Position numbers and translations under genes: made by a program. A stretch of 64,000 nt of DNA from the NCBI RefSeq assembly GCF_900239935.1, contig NZ_LT965928.1, positions 482,945-546,944 of the forward strand. Direction: 5' to 3'. This DNA is from Pseudoalteromonas carrageenovora IAM 12662. Lineage in GTDB: Bacteria > Pseudomonadota > Gammaproteobacteria > Enterobacterales > Alteromonadaceae. Within the stretch, counting starts at the first letter, position 1. Every line of letters begins with the position of its first letter. Below, piece by piece: positions 35,883 through 44,723 of the stretch. The notes under the pieces were generated by a model, which was not told the origin of the DNA, ran no database searches, and saw nothing but the letters and a program-made list of their open reading frames with translations.

Positions 35883-37610
35883 ATGCTATTTGATGCATAT
35901 ATAACATTGGGTATTTTTGCTTTAACGATTTTAGGATTGATCGTTTTGCAAAAACGCCCCGTTGCTGTTTTTGGTGCAACGCTTGTCGCTTTAATTGCAT
36001 GTGATTTAGTAACTAAAAATCAGTTATTAACAAGTATTGCTAACCCTGGGCTTATAACACTTATTTTATTAATGTTGTGCTCGTTAGCGCTTGAAAAAAC
36101 ACGCCTGTTAAGAGTTATTGCATCTAAAACTATTGTTGATAGTTACTATTCAACATGGTTTAGACTATTTGGTGTAACTACGTTTTTCTCTTCTATATTA
36201 AACAACACAGCGGTAGTGGCTACGCTGCTTTCTCCTATTCGTAATAACCCCCATCATTTTGCCAGCAAATTACTATTGCCTTTGTCGTATGCCTCTATTT
36301 TAGGCGGTACGCTTACGCTTATTGGTACCTCTACCAATTTAATAGTTAACTCAATGTATATTGAGGCGTCGGGTAAGTCGTTGTCATTTTTTTCGTTTAC
36401 GGCGGTTGGCGCTATTTTAGTTTTGTGCTGTGGTGTAGCTATGTTTTTTTGTAACCGTATGCTGCCAAGTATTGAACAAAATAAAGCAACCTCAGAGGGT
36501 TACTTTATAGACGCTAAGGTATCTGTAGATTCTCAGCTTGTGGGTTACTCTGTTGAAGTTAATGGCCTTAGGCATTTAGAGTCATTATTTTTAGTTGAAA
36601 TAGTGCGCGAAGGTAGGCTTATTAGCCCTGTTTCACCTTCTGAAATAATACACCCATCAGATAGACTTATTTTTTGTGGTGATATAACTAAATTACTTCA
36701 GCTTGGACAGTTTTCAGGGTTAGAAATTTTTGCTGAAAAAACAGGCACAATAAACAGTAACCTTACAGAGGTTGTAATAAGGCAAGAAAGCCTACTTGTT
36801 GGTCGTACTTTAAAAACAACAGGCTTTAGGGCGTTGTTTGATGCTGCTGTGGTTGCAATAAGGCGTGACGGTGAGCGAGTGTCGGGTAAGTTGGGCGATG
36901 TAGTGATTCGCTCTGGCGACTTTTTAGTGTTAGCTGTTGGCGGTGACTATAAGTCGAGAACAAACATAAATAAAAACTTTTTAACACTGTCGGGTGTTGA
37001 GCCCGAAAGCAGAATTAATGGCTGGAAAGCTTGGCTTTCTGTTGGTGGGTTTGTAACGACCATTATACTGGCGGCTGTAGGAGTTTTAGACTTGCTAGAG
37101 GGCTTAGTATTATTACTGGGCAGTCTTTTATTTACACGGTGTTTAACTACAAACGAAATAGTAAGGCGTTTTCCTGTTGATATATGGCTGGTGGTGTCGT
37201 CTGCTATTTTATTATCGAATGCACTTGTTAACTCGGGAATAGTTGAGTTTATTGGTGGTTTTATAGGTCAGTTTAATGGGCCGCAATATGTTTATACCGC
37301 ACTTATATTGGTGTACTTAATAACATGGATAATGACCGAGTTTGTAACTAATAACGCCGCTGCCGCATTAATGTTCCCTATAGGTTATACGGTTGCGTTA
37401 GGGTTTGGTGTTGACGTATTACCTTTTGTAATGGCGGTAGCGTTTGCAGCAAGCGGCAGCTTTATTAGCCCTTATGGGTATCAAACCAATTTAATGGTTT
37501 TTAATGCAGGCAATTACAGATTGAATGATTTTGTAAAAATAGGCCTGCCAATTAGCGTTGTGTATGCACTTGTTGTGATGATATTTGTACCGGTGTTTTT
37601 TCCTTTTTAA
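35883..37610 (+). CDS. SLC13-family permease with RCK_C/TrkA-C domains
   Basis: Inner-membrane transporter of 575 residues of the divalent-anion:sodium symporter type. It has about eleven hydrophobic segments in two halves, with two cytosolic TrkA-C regions between them (about 190-370; LESLFLVEIVREGRLISPVSPSEI and the SLLVGRTLKTTGF segment). NNTAVVATLLSP and NNAAAALMFP are the two family re-entrant motifs, and GTSTNLIVNSM is the substrate/sodium loop. Its place between cysN and cysC makes sulfate the likely substrate. Sulfate specificity is inferred from context only. Confidence 0.85.
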   Translation: MLFDAYITLGIFALTILGLIVLQKRPVAVFGATLVALIACDLVTKNQLLTSIANPGLITLILLMLCSLALEKTRLLRVIASKTIVDSYYSTWFRLFGVTTFFSSILNNTAVVATLLSPIRNNPHHFASKLLLPLSYASILGGTLTLIGTSTNLIVNSMYIEASGKSLSFFSFTAVGAILVLCCGVAMFFCNRMLPSIEQNKATSEGYFIDAKVSVDSQLVGYSVEVNGLRHLESLFLVEIVREGRLISPVSPSEIIHPSDRLIFCGDITKLLQLGQFSGLEIFAEKTGTINSNLTEVVIRQESLLVGRTLKTTGFRALFDAAVVAIRRDGERVSGKLGDVVIRSGDFLVLAVGGDYKSRTNINKNFLTLSGVEPESRINGWKAWLSVGGFVTTIILAAVGVLDLLEGLVLLLGSLLFTRCLTTNEIVRRFPVDIWLVVSSAILLSNALVNSGIVEFIGGFIGQFNGPQYVYTALILVYLITWIMTEFVTNNAAAALMFPIGYTVALGFGVDVLPFVMAVAFAASGSFISPYGYQTNLMVFNAGNYRLNDFVKIGLPISVVYALVVMIFVPVFFPF

Positions 37611-37633
37611 GGATGTGGTTAGCGTCAAAAGTC

Positions 37634-37812
37634 GTGGGCAAAGGGCGATGGGCTACGGGCTAAGGGCGATGGGCGACGAGCAACGAGCAACGGGCAAAGG
37701 GCGATGGGCAACGAGCAAAGGGCAAAGGGCAACGGGCTACGGGCAAAGGGCAACGGGCTACGGGCGATGGGCTACGGGCTACGGGCGATGGGCAACGAGC
37801 TAAACGCTAAGA
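37634..37812. repeat. Long heptanucleotide array, GGGCTAC/GGGCAAC/GGGCGAT types
   Basis: About 25 units of 7 bp with mixed forms, 24 bp after the permease stop. Because the period is 7 it can stay open in several frames and makes a spurious 72-codon frame with a repeated ATGYG-like peptide. The 477-bp space to cysC is filled by this, a second array and two REP units. Confidence 0.88.
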
Positions 37813-37835
37813 GCGGCGCGGTGTTAAATTTACTT

Positions 37836-37900
37836 GTAGGCGTCTTGCTTGCTGGCGCGGTGTTGTAAAAATGTAAGTTTCGCTTATTGCGCGAGCAAGA
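37836..37900. repeat. Subfamily II REP palindrome, right end truncated
   Basis: Begins GTAGGCGTCTTGCTTGC, carries the inner TGTAAGTTTCGCTTATT, and stops within GCGCGAGCAAGA without the CACGCCTAC end. A GAGCGGCGCGGTGTTAAAT lead precedes it, as for its relatives. Confidence 0.8.
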
Positions 37901-37907
37901 TAGCTTT

Positions 37908-37954
37908 GGGCAACGGGCAACGGGCTACGGGCTACGGGCTACGGGCTAAGAGCG
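37908..37954. repeat. Heptanucleotide array, GGGCAAC/GGGCTAC
   Basis: Six to seven units between two REP palindromes. It ends in GGGCTAAGAGCGGCGCGG, the lead-in shared by neighbouring composite units. Confidence 0.8.
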
Positions 37955-37974
37955 GCGCGGTGTTAAAATTACTT

Positions 37975-38050
37975 GTAGGCGTCTTGCTTGCTGGCGCGGT
38001 GTTGTAAAAATGGAAGCTTGGCTTATTGCGTGAGCAAGCTTCACGCCTAC
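37975..38050. repeat. 76-bp REP palindrome, subfamily II
   Basis: Complete, from GTAGGCGTCTTGC to AGCTTCACGCCTAC, 37 bp before cysC and so in its untranslated leader. The inner part differs from the 80-bp form next to the transposase. Confidence 0.85.
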
Positions 38051-38087
38051 GAGGGAGTTTGGTGTTTAATAATAAAAAGGTGCTTTA

Positions 38088-38699
38088 ATGAGCCAAGACG
38101 AAAACATTGTATGGCACGCTCAAACTGTGTCGAGAGAGCAAAAACAACAACATAAAGGCCATAAGCCGCTACTGCTTTGGTGTACGGGGTTAAGTGGATC
38201 GGGTAAATCTACTGTGGCAAATGCAGTAGAGGCAAAGTTATTTTCACTTGGTTGCCATACTTATTTGCTTGATGGCGACAATGTTCGTATGGGCTTAAAT
38301 AAAGGGCTAACCTTTAGTGACGAAGATCGCATTGAAAATATTCGTCGCATTAGCGAAGTTGCAAAGTTATTTGTTGATGCGGGTTTAATTGTATCAACGG
38401 CGTTTATATCACCTTTTGCATCTGACCGCGCTCAAGCTCGTAGTATTGTTAATAAAGGCGAGTTTGTAGAGGTATTTATTGATACACCACTAGCTGTATG
38501 CGAAAGCCGCGACCCTAAAGGGTTATACAAAAAAGCACGTGCCGGTGAGATCCCCAATTTTACAGGGATTAGTTCATCATTTGATGTGCCTGAGCACCCA
38601 GAAATACACGTAAAAACAGCTGAGCAAACTATCGAACAAAGTGCAGAGCAAATTGTTAGTTATTTAATAAAAAATAAGATTATTGAAGTTAAGAGTTAG
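38088..38699 (+). CDS. cysC: Adenylylsulfate kinase (CysC)
   Basis: Phosphorylates adenosine 5'-phosphosulfate to 3'-phosphoadenosine 5'-phosphosulfate; 203 residues. The P-loop is WCTGLSGSGKSTVANAVE (30-47). LDGDNVRMGLNKGLTFSDEDRIENIRR and AGLIVSTAFISPF are conserved, and the lid region KGLYKKARAGEIPNFTGI contacts substrate. It stands alone between two repeat stretches. With cysD and cysN it completes PAPS synthesis; the PAPS reductase genes are not in this window. Confidence 0.94.
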   Translation: MSQDENIVWHAQTVSREQKQQHKGHKPLLLWCTGLSGSGKSTVANAVEAKLFSLGCHTYLLDGDNVRMGLNKGLTFSDEDRIENIRRISEVAKLFVDAGLIVSTAFISPFASDRAQARSIVNKGEFVEVFIDTPLAVCESRDPKGLYKKARAGEIPNFTGISSSFDVPEHPEIHVKTAEQTIEQSAEQIVSYLIKNKIIEVKS

Positions 38700-38706
38700 G
38701 GAAGGT

Positions 38707-38775
38707 GGCTGCTGAGGGCGGCGGGCGACGGGCGATGGGCTGAGAGCGACGGGCTAAGAGCGACGGGCTAAGAGC
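38707..38775. repeat. Degenerate heptanucleotide array after cysC
   Basis: Units such as GGGCGAC, GGGCGAT, GAGCGAC and GGGCTAA at 7-bp spacing, then the GAGCGGCGCGGTGTTAAAT lead to the next REP. This belongs to the 414-bp gene-free stretch before the DHH gene, which holds only composite repeats. Confidence 0.75.
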
Positions 38776-38795
38776 GGCGCGGTGTTAAATTACTT

Positions 38796-38871
38796 GTAGG
38801 CGTCTTGCTTGCTGGCGCGTTGGTTTAAAAATGTAAGCTTCGCTTATTGCGCGAGCAAGCTTCACGCCTAC
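38796..38871. repeat. 76-bp REP palindrome, subfamily II
   Basis: Complete GTAGGCGTC to GACGCCTAC-type palindrome with inner TGTAAGCTTCGCTTATT. Confidence 0.85.
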
Positions 38872-38884
38872 GGGTGGTGGCTTT

Positions 38885-38934
38885 GGGCAATGGGCAGCGG
38901 GTGATGGGCGACGAGCGAAAAACTACGAGCGGCG
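38885..38934. repeat. Degenerate heptanucleotide array
   Basis: About seven units (GGGCAAT, GGGCAGC, GGGTGAT, GGGCGAC, GAGCGAA and so on) between two REP palindromes. Confidence 0.7.
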
Positions 38935-38950
38935 CGGTGTTAAATTACTT

Positions 38951-39026
38951 GTAGGCGTCTTGCTTGCAGGCTCATTGGTTTAAAAATGTAAGCTTTGCTT
39001 ATTGCGCGAGCAAGCTTCACGCCTAC
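38951..39026. repeat. 76-bp REP palindrome, subfamily II
   Basis: Complete copy with TTGCAGGCTCATT in place of TTGCTGGCGC. It lies 87 bp before the DHH gene. Confidence 0.85.
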
Positions 39027-39113
39027 GGGTGGTAGCTTTGGGCGATGGGCGTAAAGCTGCGGGTAGAGCAGGGTCTATGATAAATTTTTTATATTTGGAT
39101 ATTTGAGAACATT

Positions 39114-40070
39114 ATGAAATACGATATTTTTAACGGTGATGCCGATGGCATTATCGCTCTATTACAGCTTCAACTGGCTAATCCTACGGATACTGTAAAG
39201 GTTACCGGTGTGAAAAGAGATATTCAATTAATGAAAAAAATCACTCCGCAAGAGGGTGATTGTATTCGAGTATTAGATATTTCAATGGAAAAAAACATGT
39301 CGGAGCTGCATGAAGCGTTGAGTGCGGGAGCTCGTGTAATGTATGTAGATCATCATAAAGCGGGAGACATACCTGCTCATGCTAATTTATTTGCACATAT
39401 CGATTTAGATGCAAATATGTGCACAAGCCTAATTGTAAGCGATTTAATTGATAAGCAATTTCACTTATGGGCTATTACTGCCGCCTATGGCGATAATTTG
39501 TTTGCAAAGGCAGATAGCGAAGCTGACGAACTAAATTTAACAGATTTACAAAAATCACAACTAAAAGCATTTGGTACATACATAAATTATAACGGCTACG
39601 GCAGTGAAGTGGCCGATTTGCACTTTGCACCAGAAGAGTTATACGAACTGCTTTTACAGTATAAATCTCCATTTGATGCAATAAACGATAAAAAATCGGT
39701 TTATTACACCCTTGAGCTAGCCTACAAAGCCGATATGGAAAAAGCTGCTAATGCACAGGTTGTACATGATTGCGATACAGCCAAGGTTATTTTGTTAGAG
39801 GATGCAGCCTGGGCCCGCCGAGTAAGTGGTGTATTAGGTAATGATTTAGCTAACCAATCGCCAAATAAAGCACATGCCGTATTTACCTTTAATAATAAAG
39901 GTAGTTACTTAGTAAGTGTAAGAGCGCCGCTTAACAATAAGCAAGGTGCCGTTGATATTTGTAGTAAATTTGCGACAGGCGGAGGCCGTGCCGCTGCTGC
40001 AGGCATAAACGAATTACCTAAATCGCAAGTTGAAAGCTTTGTTGAGGAGCTTGTAGGTTATTACAAGTAG
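39114..40070 (+). CDS. DHH-family phosphoesterase
   Basis: Cytosolic metal-dependent phosphoesterase-like protein of 318 residues. It has the DHH metal motifs FNGDADG (6-12), RVLDIS and VDHHK (about 81-85), and a C-terminal DHHA1-type glycine patch TGGGRAAAAGI. Size and architecture suggest a RecJ/NrnA-like nuclease or phosphatase, and PAP (3'-phosphoadenosine phosphate) hydrolysis would suit its place after cysC. That substrate is only an inference from location and the known NrnA activity. Confidence 0.82.
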   Translation: MKYDIFNGDADGIIALLQLQLANPTDTVKVTGVKRDIQLMKKITPQEGDCIRVLDISMEKNMSELHEALSAGARVMYVDHHKAGDIPAHANLFAHIDLDANMCTSLIVSDLIDKQFHLWAITAAYGDNLFAKADSEADELNLTDLQKSQLKAFGTYINYNGYGSEVADLHFAPEELYELLLQYKSPFDAINDKKSVYYTLELAYKADMEKAANAQVVHDCDTAKVILLEDAAWARRVSGVLGNDLANQSPNKAHAVFTFNNKGSYLVSVRAPLNNKQGAVDICSKFATGGGRAAAAGINELPKSQVESFVEELVGYYK

Positions 40071-40085
40071 AAATGTTAGGTAGTA

Positions 40086-40135
40086 ACGAACAACGAGCAG
40101 CGGGTGATGGGCGACGAGCGACGGGCTACGAGCGG
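40086..40135. repeat. Heptanucleotide array after DHH gene
   Basis: Units GAGCAGC, GGGTGAT, GGGCGAC, GAGCGAC, GGGCTAC and GAGCGGC at 7-bp steps starting 16 bp after the stop. The 423-bp stretch to galU contains two such composite units and the galU leader. Confidence 0.75.
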
Positions 40136-40154
40136 CTCGGTGTTAAATTTACTT

Positions 40155-40229
40155 GTAGGCGTCTTGCTTGCTGGCGCATTGGTTTAAAAATGTAAGCTTC
40201 GCTTTTGCGCGAGCAAGCTTCACGCCTAC
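40155..40229. repeat. 75-bp REP palindrome, subfamily II
   Basis: Complete, one base shorter in the inner CTTCGCTTTTGC part. Confidence 0.85.
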
Positions 40230-40241
40230 GGGTGATAGCTT

Positions 40242-40270
40242 TGGGCAAAGGGCGATGGGCTACGAGCGGC
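40242..40270. repeat. Short heptanucleotide array
   Basis: GGGCAAA, GGGCGAT, GGGCTAC and GAGCGGC between two REP palindromes. Confidence 0.7.
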
Positions 40271-40288
40271 TCGGTGTTAAATTTACTT

Positions 40289-40364
40289 GTAGGCATCTTG
40301 CTTGCAGGCTCACTGGTTTAAAAATGTAAGCTTTGTTTATTGCGTGAGCAAGCTTCACGCCTAC
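40289..40364. repeat. 76-bp REP palindrome, subfamily II
   Basis: Complete copy with changes (GTAGGCATC, TTTGTTTATT). It ends 130 bp before galU. The remaining galU leader is AT-rich and should contain its promoter. Confidence 0.83.
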
Positions 40365-40493
40365 GGGTGATAGCCTTGGGCTTATTTATTATTTAATAAA
40401 ACACGTTATTAGTTATATTCAGGTTATATCTACTTTACTGTTGGTAAGTTAAGATCAAACTATAAATTATTATTTTAAAATAAAGGACTAAAT

Positions 40494-41414
40494 ATGAAAG
40501 CTGTTATCCCTGTTGCGGGCCTTGGAACACGTATGTTACCAATGACTAAAGCTATTCCTAAAGAAATGCTACCAATTGTTGATAAGCCACTTATTCAATA
40601 CATTGTTAGTGAGTGTGTAGCTGCGGGTATTAAAGACATAGTGCTTGTAACTCATAGCTCTAAAAACGCGATTGAAAACCACTTTGACACAAGCTACGAG
40701 CTTGAAGCTACGCTTGAAAAGCGTGTTAAGCGTGCGCTGCTCGAAGAAGTTCGTTCTATTTGCCCGGCTGATGTAACAGTAATGAGCGTTCGTCAAGGCG
40801 AAGCTAAAGGCTTAGGGCATGCTATTTTATGTGCAAAACCTATTGTTGGCGATGACAATTTTATTGTATTACTACCAGATGTAATACTTGATGCTTATAC
40901 GGCTGATCAAAAAACTGAAAACTTAGCCGCTATGATCAAGCGTTTTAACGAAACCAAAGCTAGCCAAATTATGCTTGAGCCAGTAGCACAGGAAGACGTA
41001 AGTAAATACGGTATTGCTGATATTAATGGCGTGCAATTAACACCTGGCAACAGTGCTGCAATTAAAACTATGGTTGAAAAACCTGATGCTGACGTAGCGC
41101 CTTCAAACCTTGCGGTAGTTGGCTGTTATGTATTAAGTAAAAATATTTGGCCATTATTAGCTAAAACACCAGTTGGTGCTGGTGGCGAAATACAGCTAAC
41201 GGATTCTATTGATGCGTTAATGACACAAGAAACCGTTGAAGCGTTTCATATGAGTGGTCGCTCACACGACTGTGGCGATAAACTTGGCTACTTAAAGGCC
41301 ATTGTTGAATACTCAATGCGTGATGAAAAGTTAGGTAAAGACTTTACTGAGTTTATGACCCAAATTGCTCAAAGTGACGAGCAAACCGTTAAAGGTAATG
41401 TAGTAAACTTATAA
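40494..41414 (+). CDS. galU: UTP-glucose-1-phosphate uridylyltransferase (GalU)
   Basis: Makes UDP-glucose from glucose-1-phosphate and UTP; 306 residues. [33 protein letters not shown] (6-38) is the family nucleotide-binding signature. VLLPDVIL holds the metal-binding Asp and MVEKP the sugar-phosphate Lys. It supplies Ugd, the next gene (130 bp away, beyond a terminator), and so both polysaccharide loci. The ribosome-binding site AAGGAC lies 8 bases before the ATG. Confidence 0.94.
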   Translation: MKAVIPVAGLGTRMLPMTKAIPKEMLPIVDKPLIQYIVSECVAAGIKDIVLVTHSSKNAIENHFDTSYELEATLEKRVKRALLEEVRSICPADVTVMSVRQGEAKGLGHAILCAKPIVGDDNFIVLLPDVILDAYTADQKTENLAAMIKRFNETKASQIMLEPVAQEDVSKYGIADINGVQLTPGNSAAIKTMVEKPDADVAPSNLAVVGCYVLSKNIWPLLAKTPVGAGGEIQLTDSIDALMTQETVEAFHMSGRSHDCGDKLGYLKAIVEYSMRDEKLGKDFTEFMTQIAQSDEQTVKGNVVNL

Positions 41415-41415
41415 C

Positions 41416-41451
41416 AAAAAAGCCCATACTTTTTTAAGTGTGGGCTTTTTA
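41416..41451 (+). terminator. Rho-independent terminator of galU
   Basis: AAAAAGCCCATACT pairs with AAGTGTGGGCTTTTT (one wobble position) directly after the stop codon, with a T-rich end. It could work in both directions. Confidence 0.85.
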
Positions 41452-41543
41452 CTTGTAGCTCTTTTAATTAAATTTATTGTTTATTCGTTTTAGCACCTAG
41501 CTCTGGTAAAATAATAAAAAACTTTTATACCTAAAGGAATAAT

Positions 41544-42710
41544 ATGAAAATCGCCGTAGTTGGTACTGGCTATGTAGGCCTTTCAAACGCTATGCTTTTA
41601 TCGCAGCACAATGAAGTTGTTGCGCTGGATATTGATGAGCAAAAAATTGCACTTTTAAACGATAAAAAATCACCGATTGTTGATACTGAAATTAGTGAGT
41701 TTTTAACGCGCAGTGACCTAAATTTTACAGCAACTACCGATAAAGTAGCGGCTTATAAAAATGCAGATTATGTAATTATAGCGACTCCTACTGATTACGA
41801 TGTAGAAAATAACTACTTTAATACCAACTCGGTTGAAGCGGTAATTAAAGATGCAATGGCGCATAACCCTAATGCAGTTATGGTAATAAAATCGACTATT
41901 CCTGTAGGCTTTACAGCCGATATTAAACAGCAGCTTAATGCTGAAAACTTAATATTTTCGCCAGAATTTTTACGTGAAGGTAAAGCCCTTTACGATAACT
42001 TACATCCGTCACGCATTGTGGTTGGTGAGCAAAGTGAGCGCGCTACTGTATTTGCTAATTTACTTAAACAAGGCGCTATTAAGCAAGATGTTGAAGTGCT
42101 ATTTACCGACTCAACAGAAGCTGAAGCAATTAAGTTATTTTCTAACACTTACTTAGCTATGCGAGTGGCTTACTTTAACGAGCTTGATAGCTACGCAGAG
42201 GCGCATGGGTTAAACAGCAAGCAAATTATACAAGGCGTAGGTTTAGACCCTCGCATTGGGAGTCATTATAATAATCCGTCGTTTGGTTACGGAGGCTACT
42301 GTTTACCAAAAGATACTAAGCAACTACGTGCAAATTACCAAGATGTGCCAAATAATATTATTGGCGCTATTGTAGATGCAAATACTACTCGTAAAGACTT
42401 TATTGCTGACTCAATTATTAAACGCAGCCCTAAAATAGTAGGTGTGTATCGCTTAGTAATGAAAACTGGCTCAGATAACTTTAGAGCGTCTGCTATTCAA
42501 GGCATAATGAAACGCATTAAAGCTAAAGGTATTGAGGTTGTTGTTTTTGAACCAGTACTTGAAGAAAACGAGTTTTATCATTCGCGTGTAATAAAAGACC
42601 TAAACGAGTTTAAGCAAATATCTGATGTTGTGGTTTCTAACCGTATGGTTGAAGAGCTAAGTGACATTGCAGATAAAGTGTACACACGAGATTTATTTGG
42701 TAGCGATTAA
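41544..42710 (+). CDS. ugd: UDP-glucose 6-dehydrogenase (Ugd)
   Basis: Two-step NAD-dependent oxidation of UDP-glucose to UDP-glucuronate; 388 residues, like E. coli Ugd. [13 protein letters not shown] (7-19) binds [27 protein letters not shown] is the substrate loop, and the catalytic Cys lies in [18 protein letters not shown] (near 250). Its product feeds the UDP-GlcA 4-epimerase at 8113. It is followed by a bidirectional hairpin, and the wzi gene converges on it. Confidence 0.94.
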   Translation: MKIAVVGTGYVGLSNAMLLSQHNEVVALDIDEQKIALLNDKKSPIVDTEISEFLTRSDLNFTATTDKVAAYKNADYVIIATPTDYDVENNYFNTNSVEAVIKDAMAHNPNAVMVIKSTIPVGFTADIKQQLNAENLIFSPEFLREGKALYDNLHPSRIVVGEQSERATVFANLLKQGAIKQDVEVLFTDSTEAEAIKLFSNTYLAMRVAYFNELDSYAEAHGLNSKQIIQGVGLDPRIGSHYNNPSFGYGGYCLPKDTKQLRANYQDVPNNIIGAIVDANTTRKDFIADSIIKRSPKIVGVYRLVMKTGSDNFRASAIQGIMKRIKAKGIEVVVFEPVLEENEFYHSRVIKDLNEFKQISDVVVSNRMVEELSDIADKVYTRDLFGSD

Positions 42711-42726
42711 AAAGTAAAAGTTTTTG

Positions 42727-42762
42727 AGTCTTCTAAGTAAACATATACTTAGAAGACTTTTT
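42727..42762. terminator. Bidirectional terminator between ugd and wzi
   Basis: AGTCTTCTAAGTA and TACTTAGAAGACT form a perfect 13-bp stem with a short ACATA-containing loop, with T-runs on both sides (TTTTTG before, TTTTTAA after). It serves the convergent genes. Confidence 0.85.
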
Positions 42763-42808
42763 AATAAATTATAATTTTATTAGCATAGTGCTGTATTGCT
42801 TATAAGTT

Positions 42809-44251
42809 TTAAAAGTTAGCAAAAACACCTAAGCGAGCAAACGTTTCTCCGTATACGTCCTTTCCTTGATAAAGCTCTGCACCCCAACTTTTAGCACCCA
42901 TTATTGGTTTACTTAATTTACGTGTATACGCTGTTTGCAGCTCGTAACCCGTTTTATAACCAGAGTTTTTATTTTCAAGTGAGCGCACAGTGGTATTAAG
43001 TGTTTCTATAGGACTTAATTGCCAATGCCAATTTACGCTCATTGATTTAGCTGCAGTATAGTCGGTATATTCGTGCTCATCGCCACCCCAGTGGCCAATA
43101 ACATTACCCGAGTTACGGTTTCCGTCTAAGTAAATACCATTTGCGTACCAAAGAAACTGCCAGTTACTGTGCTCAAAGCGTAAGCTGTGGTTGTTAGCAA
43201 TAAATGGCAAGTATAGGCCAAAGCTATAGGCGTTATTACGCGAGCCGCCTAAGGTATCTTCCAGTGCAACTTCACCATAAAGCTCATAAGGCATTGAATA
43301 AATACTGTTATTGTATTCAAAGGTAATAGAGCCTAATTGATCGCCTAGTTCGTAGTTTTCTCCAAGTTCATCAGCATCTTCTCGCCCTATATTGTCTTTA
43401 CTACCTGGGCTAAAAAAGCCTTCAGCAAAGTCTTTTAACGTTACGCTGCGCGGGCCGCCACCAAATTGCATTAAGCGGCTTAAACCAATAGTTAGGTTAT
43501 CGGTAGCAGCAAAGCTTGTATGAAAACCAAATAAGTACGGCTTACCAGGTTCGTAAACTCTATCTACACCTGTTTGTTTACCCTCTTTTAATATGCCGCT
43601 TTGCTCGGTCATTTGGCTTATAAACATGTCGTATCGAATGTTAAAGCTAGTTATTGGCTCTACGTTACTAAGCGTTATAGAAGGCGTTGTTTTAGCTTGT
43701 GTACTTAGTAGCATGGCGCTGTCTTCAAATGGTGAGTACCAATGCTCTCGGTAACCAATATCTAATTGGGCGTATTTATAACCTAGGTAAACAAAGCTTT
43801 GTGTTGGCAATATTTCGTCTTCGTTGGCTATGCCTGCCACACTTACACCAAAATGGCGACCAAAGTTGGCGTATGCGCCGCCTTCAACAATTAAGTTGGT
43901 TTTAGTGGTTTGTCCGCGTTGGTTTGGCAATGTTTTATTTTTTGTACCTGCGGCAATAGTCACTTTTGCAAATGCACCAGCATCGCTTTGAATATAAGGA
44001 CTAAGTTGGTACGAAAGTGTTTGATATAGCTCGGGGTAAGTGTGCCTAATAGTTTGTAGCACGTTGTAAATATCGTGCGCTTTATAAGGTTTACTCATTA
44101 TATGAGTGTTTTTACTTACGGCTAAAAGCCGTTGTACTTGGTGCTCAAGTTCAGGTACTTGGTTTAAAGGTAAGTAAGGTGACACACCTCCTTTAGCAAC
44201 TGCGTTTGCACTGATTGCCATCCCTATAAACAGTGATATTTTTTTGAGCAT
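42809..44251 (-). CDS. wzi: Wzi-family capsule assembly outer-membrane protein
   Basis: Outer-membrane beta-barrel of 480 residues that binds or attaches group 1-type capsule at the cell surface (Caps_assemb_Wzi). The signal peptide (LFIGMAISANAVAKG) is followed by a short helical N-terminal part and alternating aromatic strands, ending in a Phe (GVFANF) as barrels do. DIGYREHWYSPFEDSAMLLST is a typical family block. It is transcribed toward ugd. Its upstream space (472 bp, shared divergently with the peroxiredoxin gene) contains a long heptamer array. Confidence 0.88.
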   Translation of the reverse strand: MLKKISLFIGMAISANAVAKGGVSPYLPLNQVPELEHQVQRLLAVSKNTHIMSKPYKAHDIYNVLQTIRHTYPELYQTLSYQLSPYIQSDAGAFAKVTIAAGTKNKTLPNQRGQTTKTNLIVEGGAYANFGRHFGVSVAGIANEDEILPTQSFVYLGYKYAQLDIGYREHWYSPFEDSAMLLSTQAKTTPSITLSNVEPITSFNIRYDMFISQMTEQSGILKEGKQTGVDRVYEPGKPYLFGFHTSFAATDNLTIGLSRLMQFGGGPRSVTLKDFAEGFFSPGSKDNIGREDADELGENYELGDQLGSITFEYNNSIYSMPYELYGEVALEDTLGGSRNNAYSFGLYLPFIANNHSLRFEHSNWQFLWYANGIYLDGNRNSGNVIGHWGGDEHEYTDYTAAKSMSVNWHWQLSPIETLNTTVRSLENKNSGYKTGYELQTAYTRKLSKPIMGAKSWGAELYQGKDVYGETFARLGVFANF

Positions 44252-44367
44252 AATTATTCCGTTAGCAAATTTTATGATAGTAAAAACGTTAATGCGAGGT
44301 TAGCAATAAATACGTTAGTAAGAAAGGAAAAAGCGTTTATAGGCAGTAGTTTTGGGTTGTTAGTTTT

Positions 44368-44550
44368 TAGCTGTCAGCTGTCAGCTGTCAGCTATCAGCT
44401 ATCAGTTGTTAGTTATCAGTTATTAGTTATCAGTTATTAGTTATTAGTTATCAGTTGTTAGTTATCAGTTATCAGTTATCCGTTGTCAGTTATTAGTTAT
44501 TAGTTATTAGTTATTAGTTATTAGTTATTAGTTATTAGTTATTAGTTATT
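44368..44550. repeat. Heptanucleotide array, GTTATTA/GTTATCA/GCTGTCA, about 26 units
   Basis: The longest array in the window. It changes gradually from GCTGTCA and GCTATCA at the left to pure GTTATTA at the right and ends in TTTGATCTGACC. It lies in the divergent space of wzi and the peroxiredoxin gene, where promoters of both should lie at the flanks. Confidence 0.92.
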
Positions 44551-44723
44551 TGATCTGACCCTGATAAAGTAATTTATTCAAAAAGAAATTAGAGGGTGCT
44601 GCGCTTTAGATATGCAAAAAATAATAGGCTTTATGTTTTACTGAAAACGGTTTTTATAACATCTGTTTAGTAAATGCTATATGCTGTAACCGTATATTAT
44701 ATCAACACCAATAAGGATTTATC

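Noticed and set aside
37585..37803. 72-codon plus-strand frame with repeated ATGYG-like peptide
   Set aside because: It is the heptamer array read as protein; a 7-bp period opens several frames, and there is no ribosome-binding site.
40440..40470. galU promoter TTGGTA / TATAAA
   Set aside because: Spacing is only 14 bp; too weak to claim.
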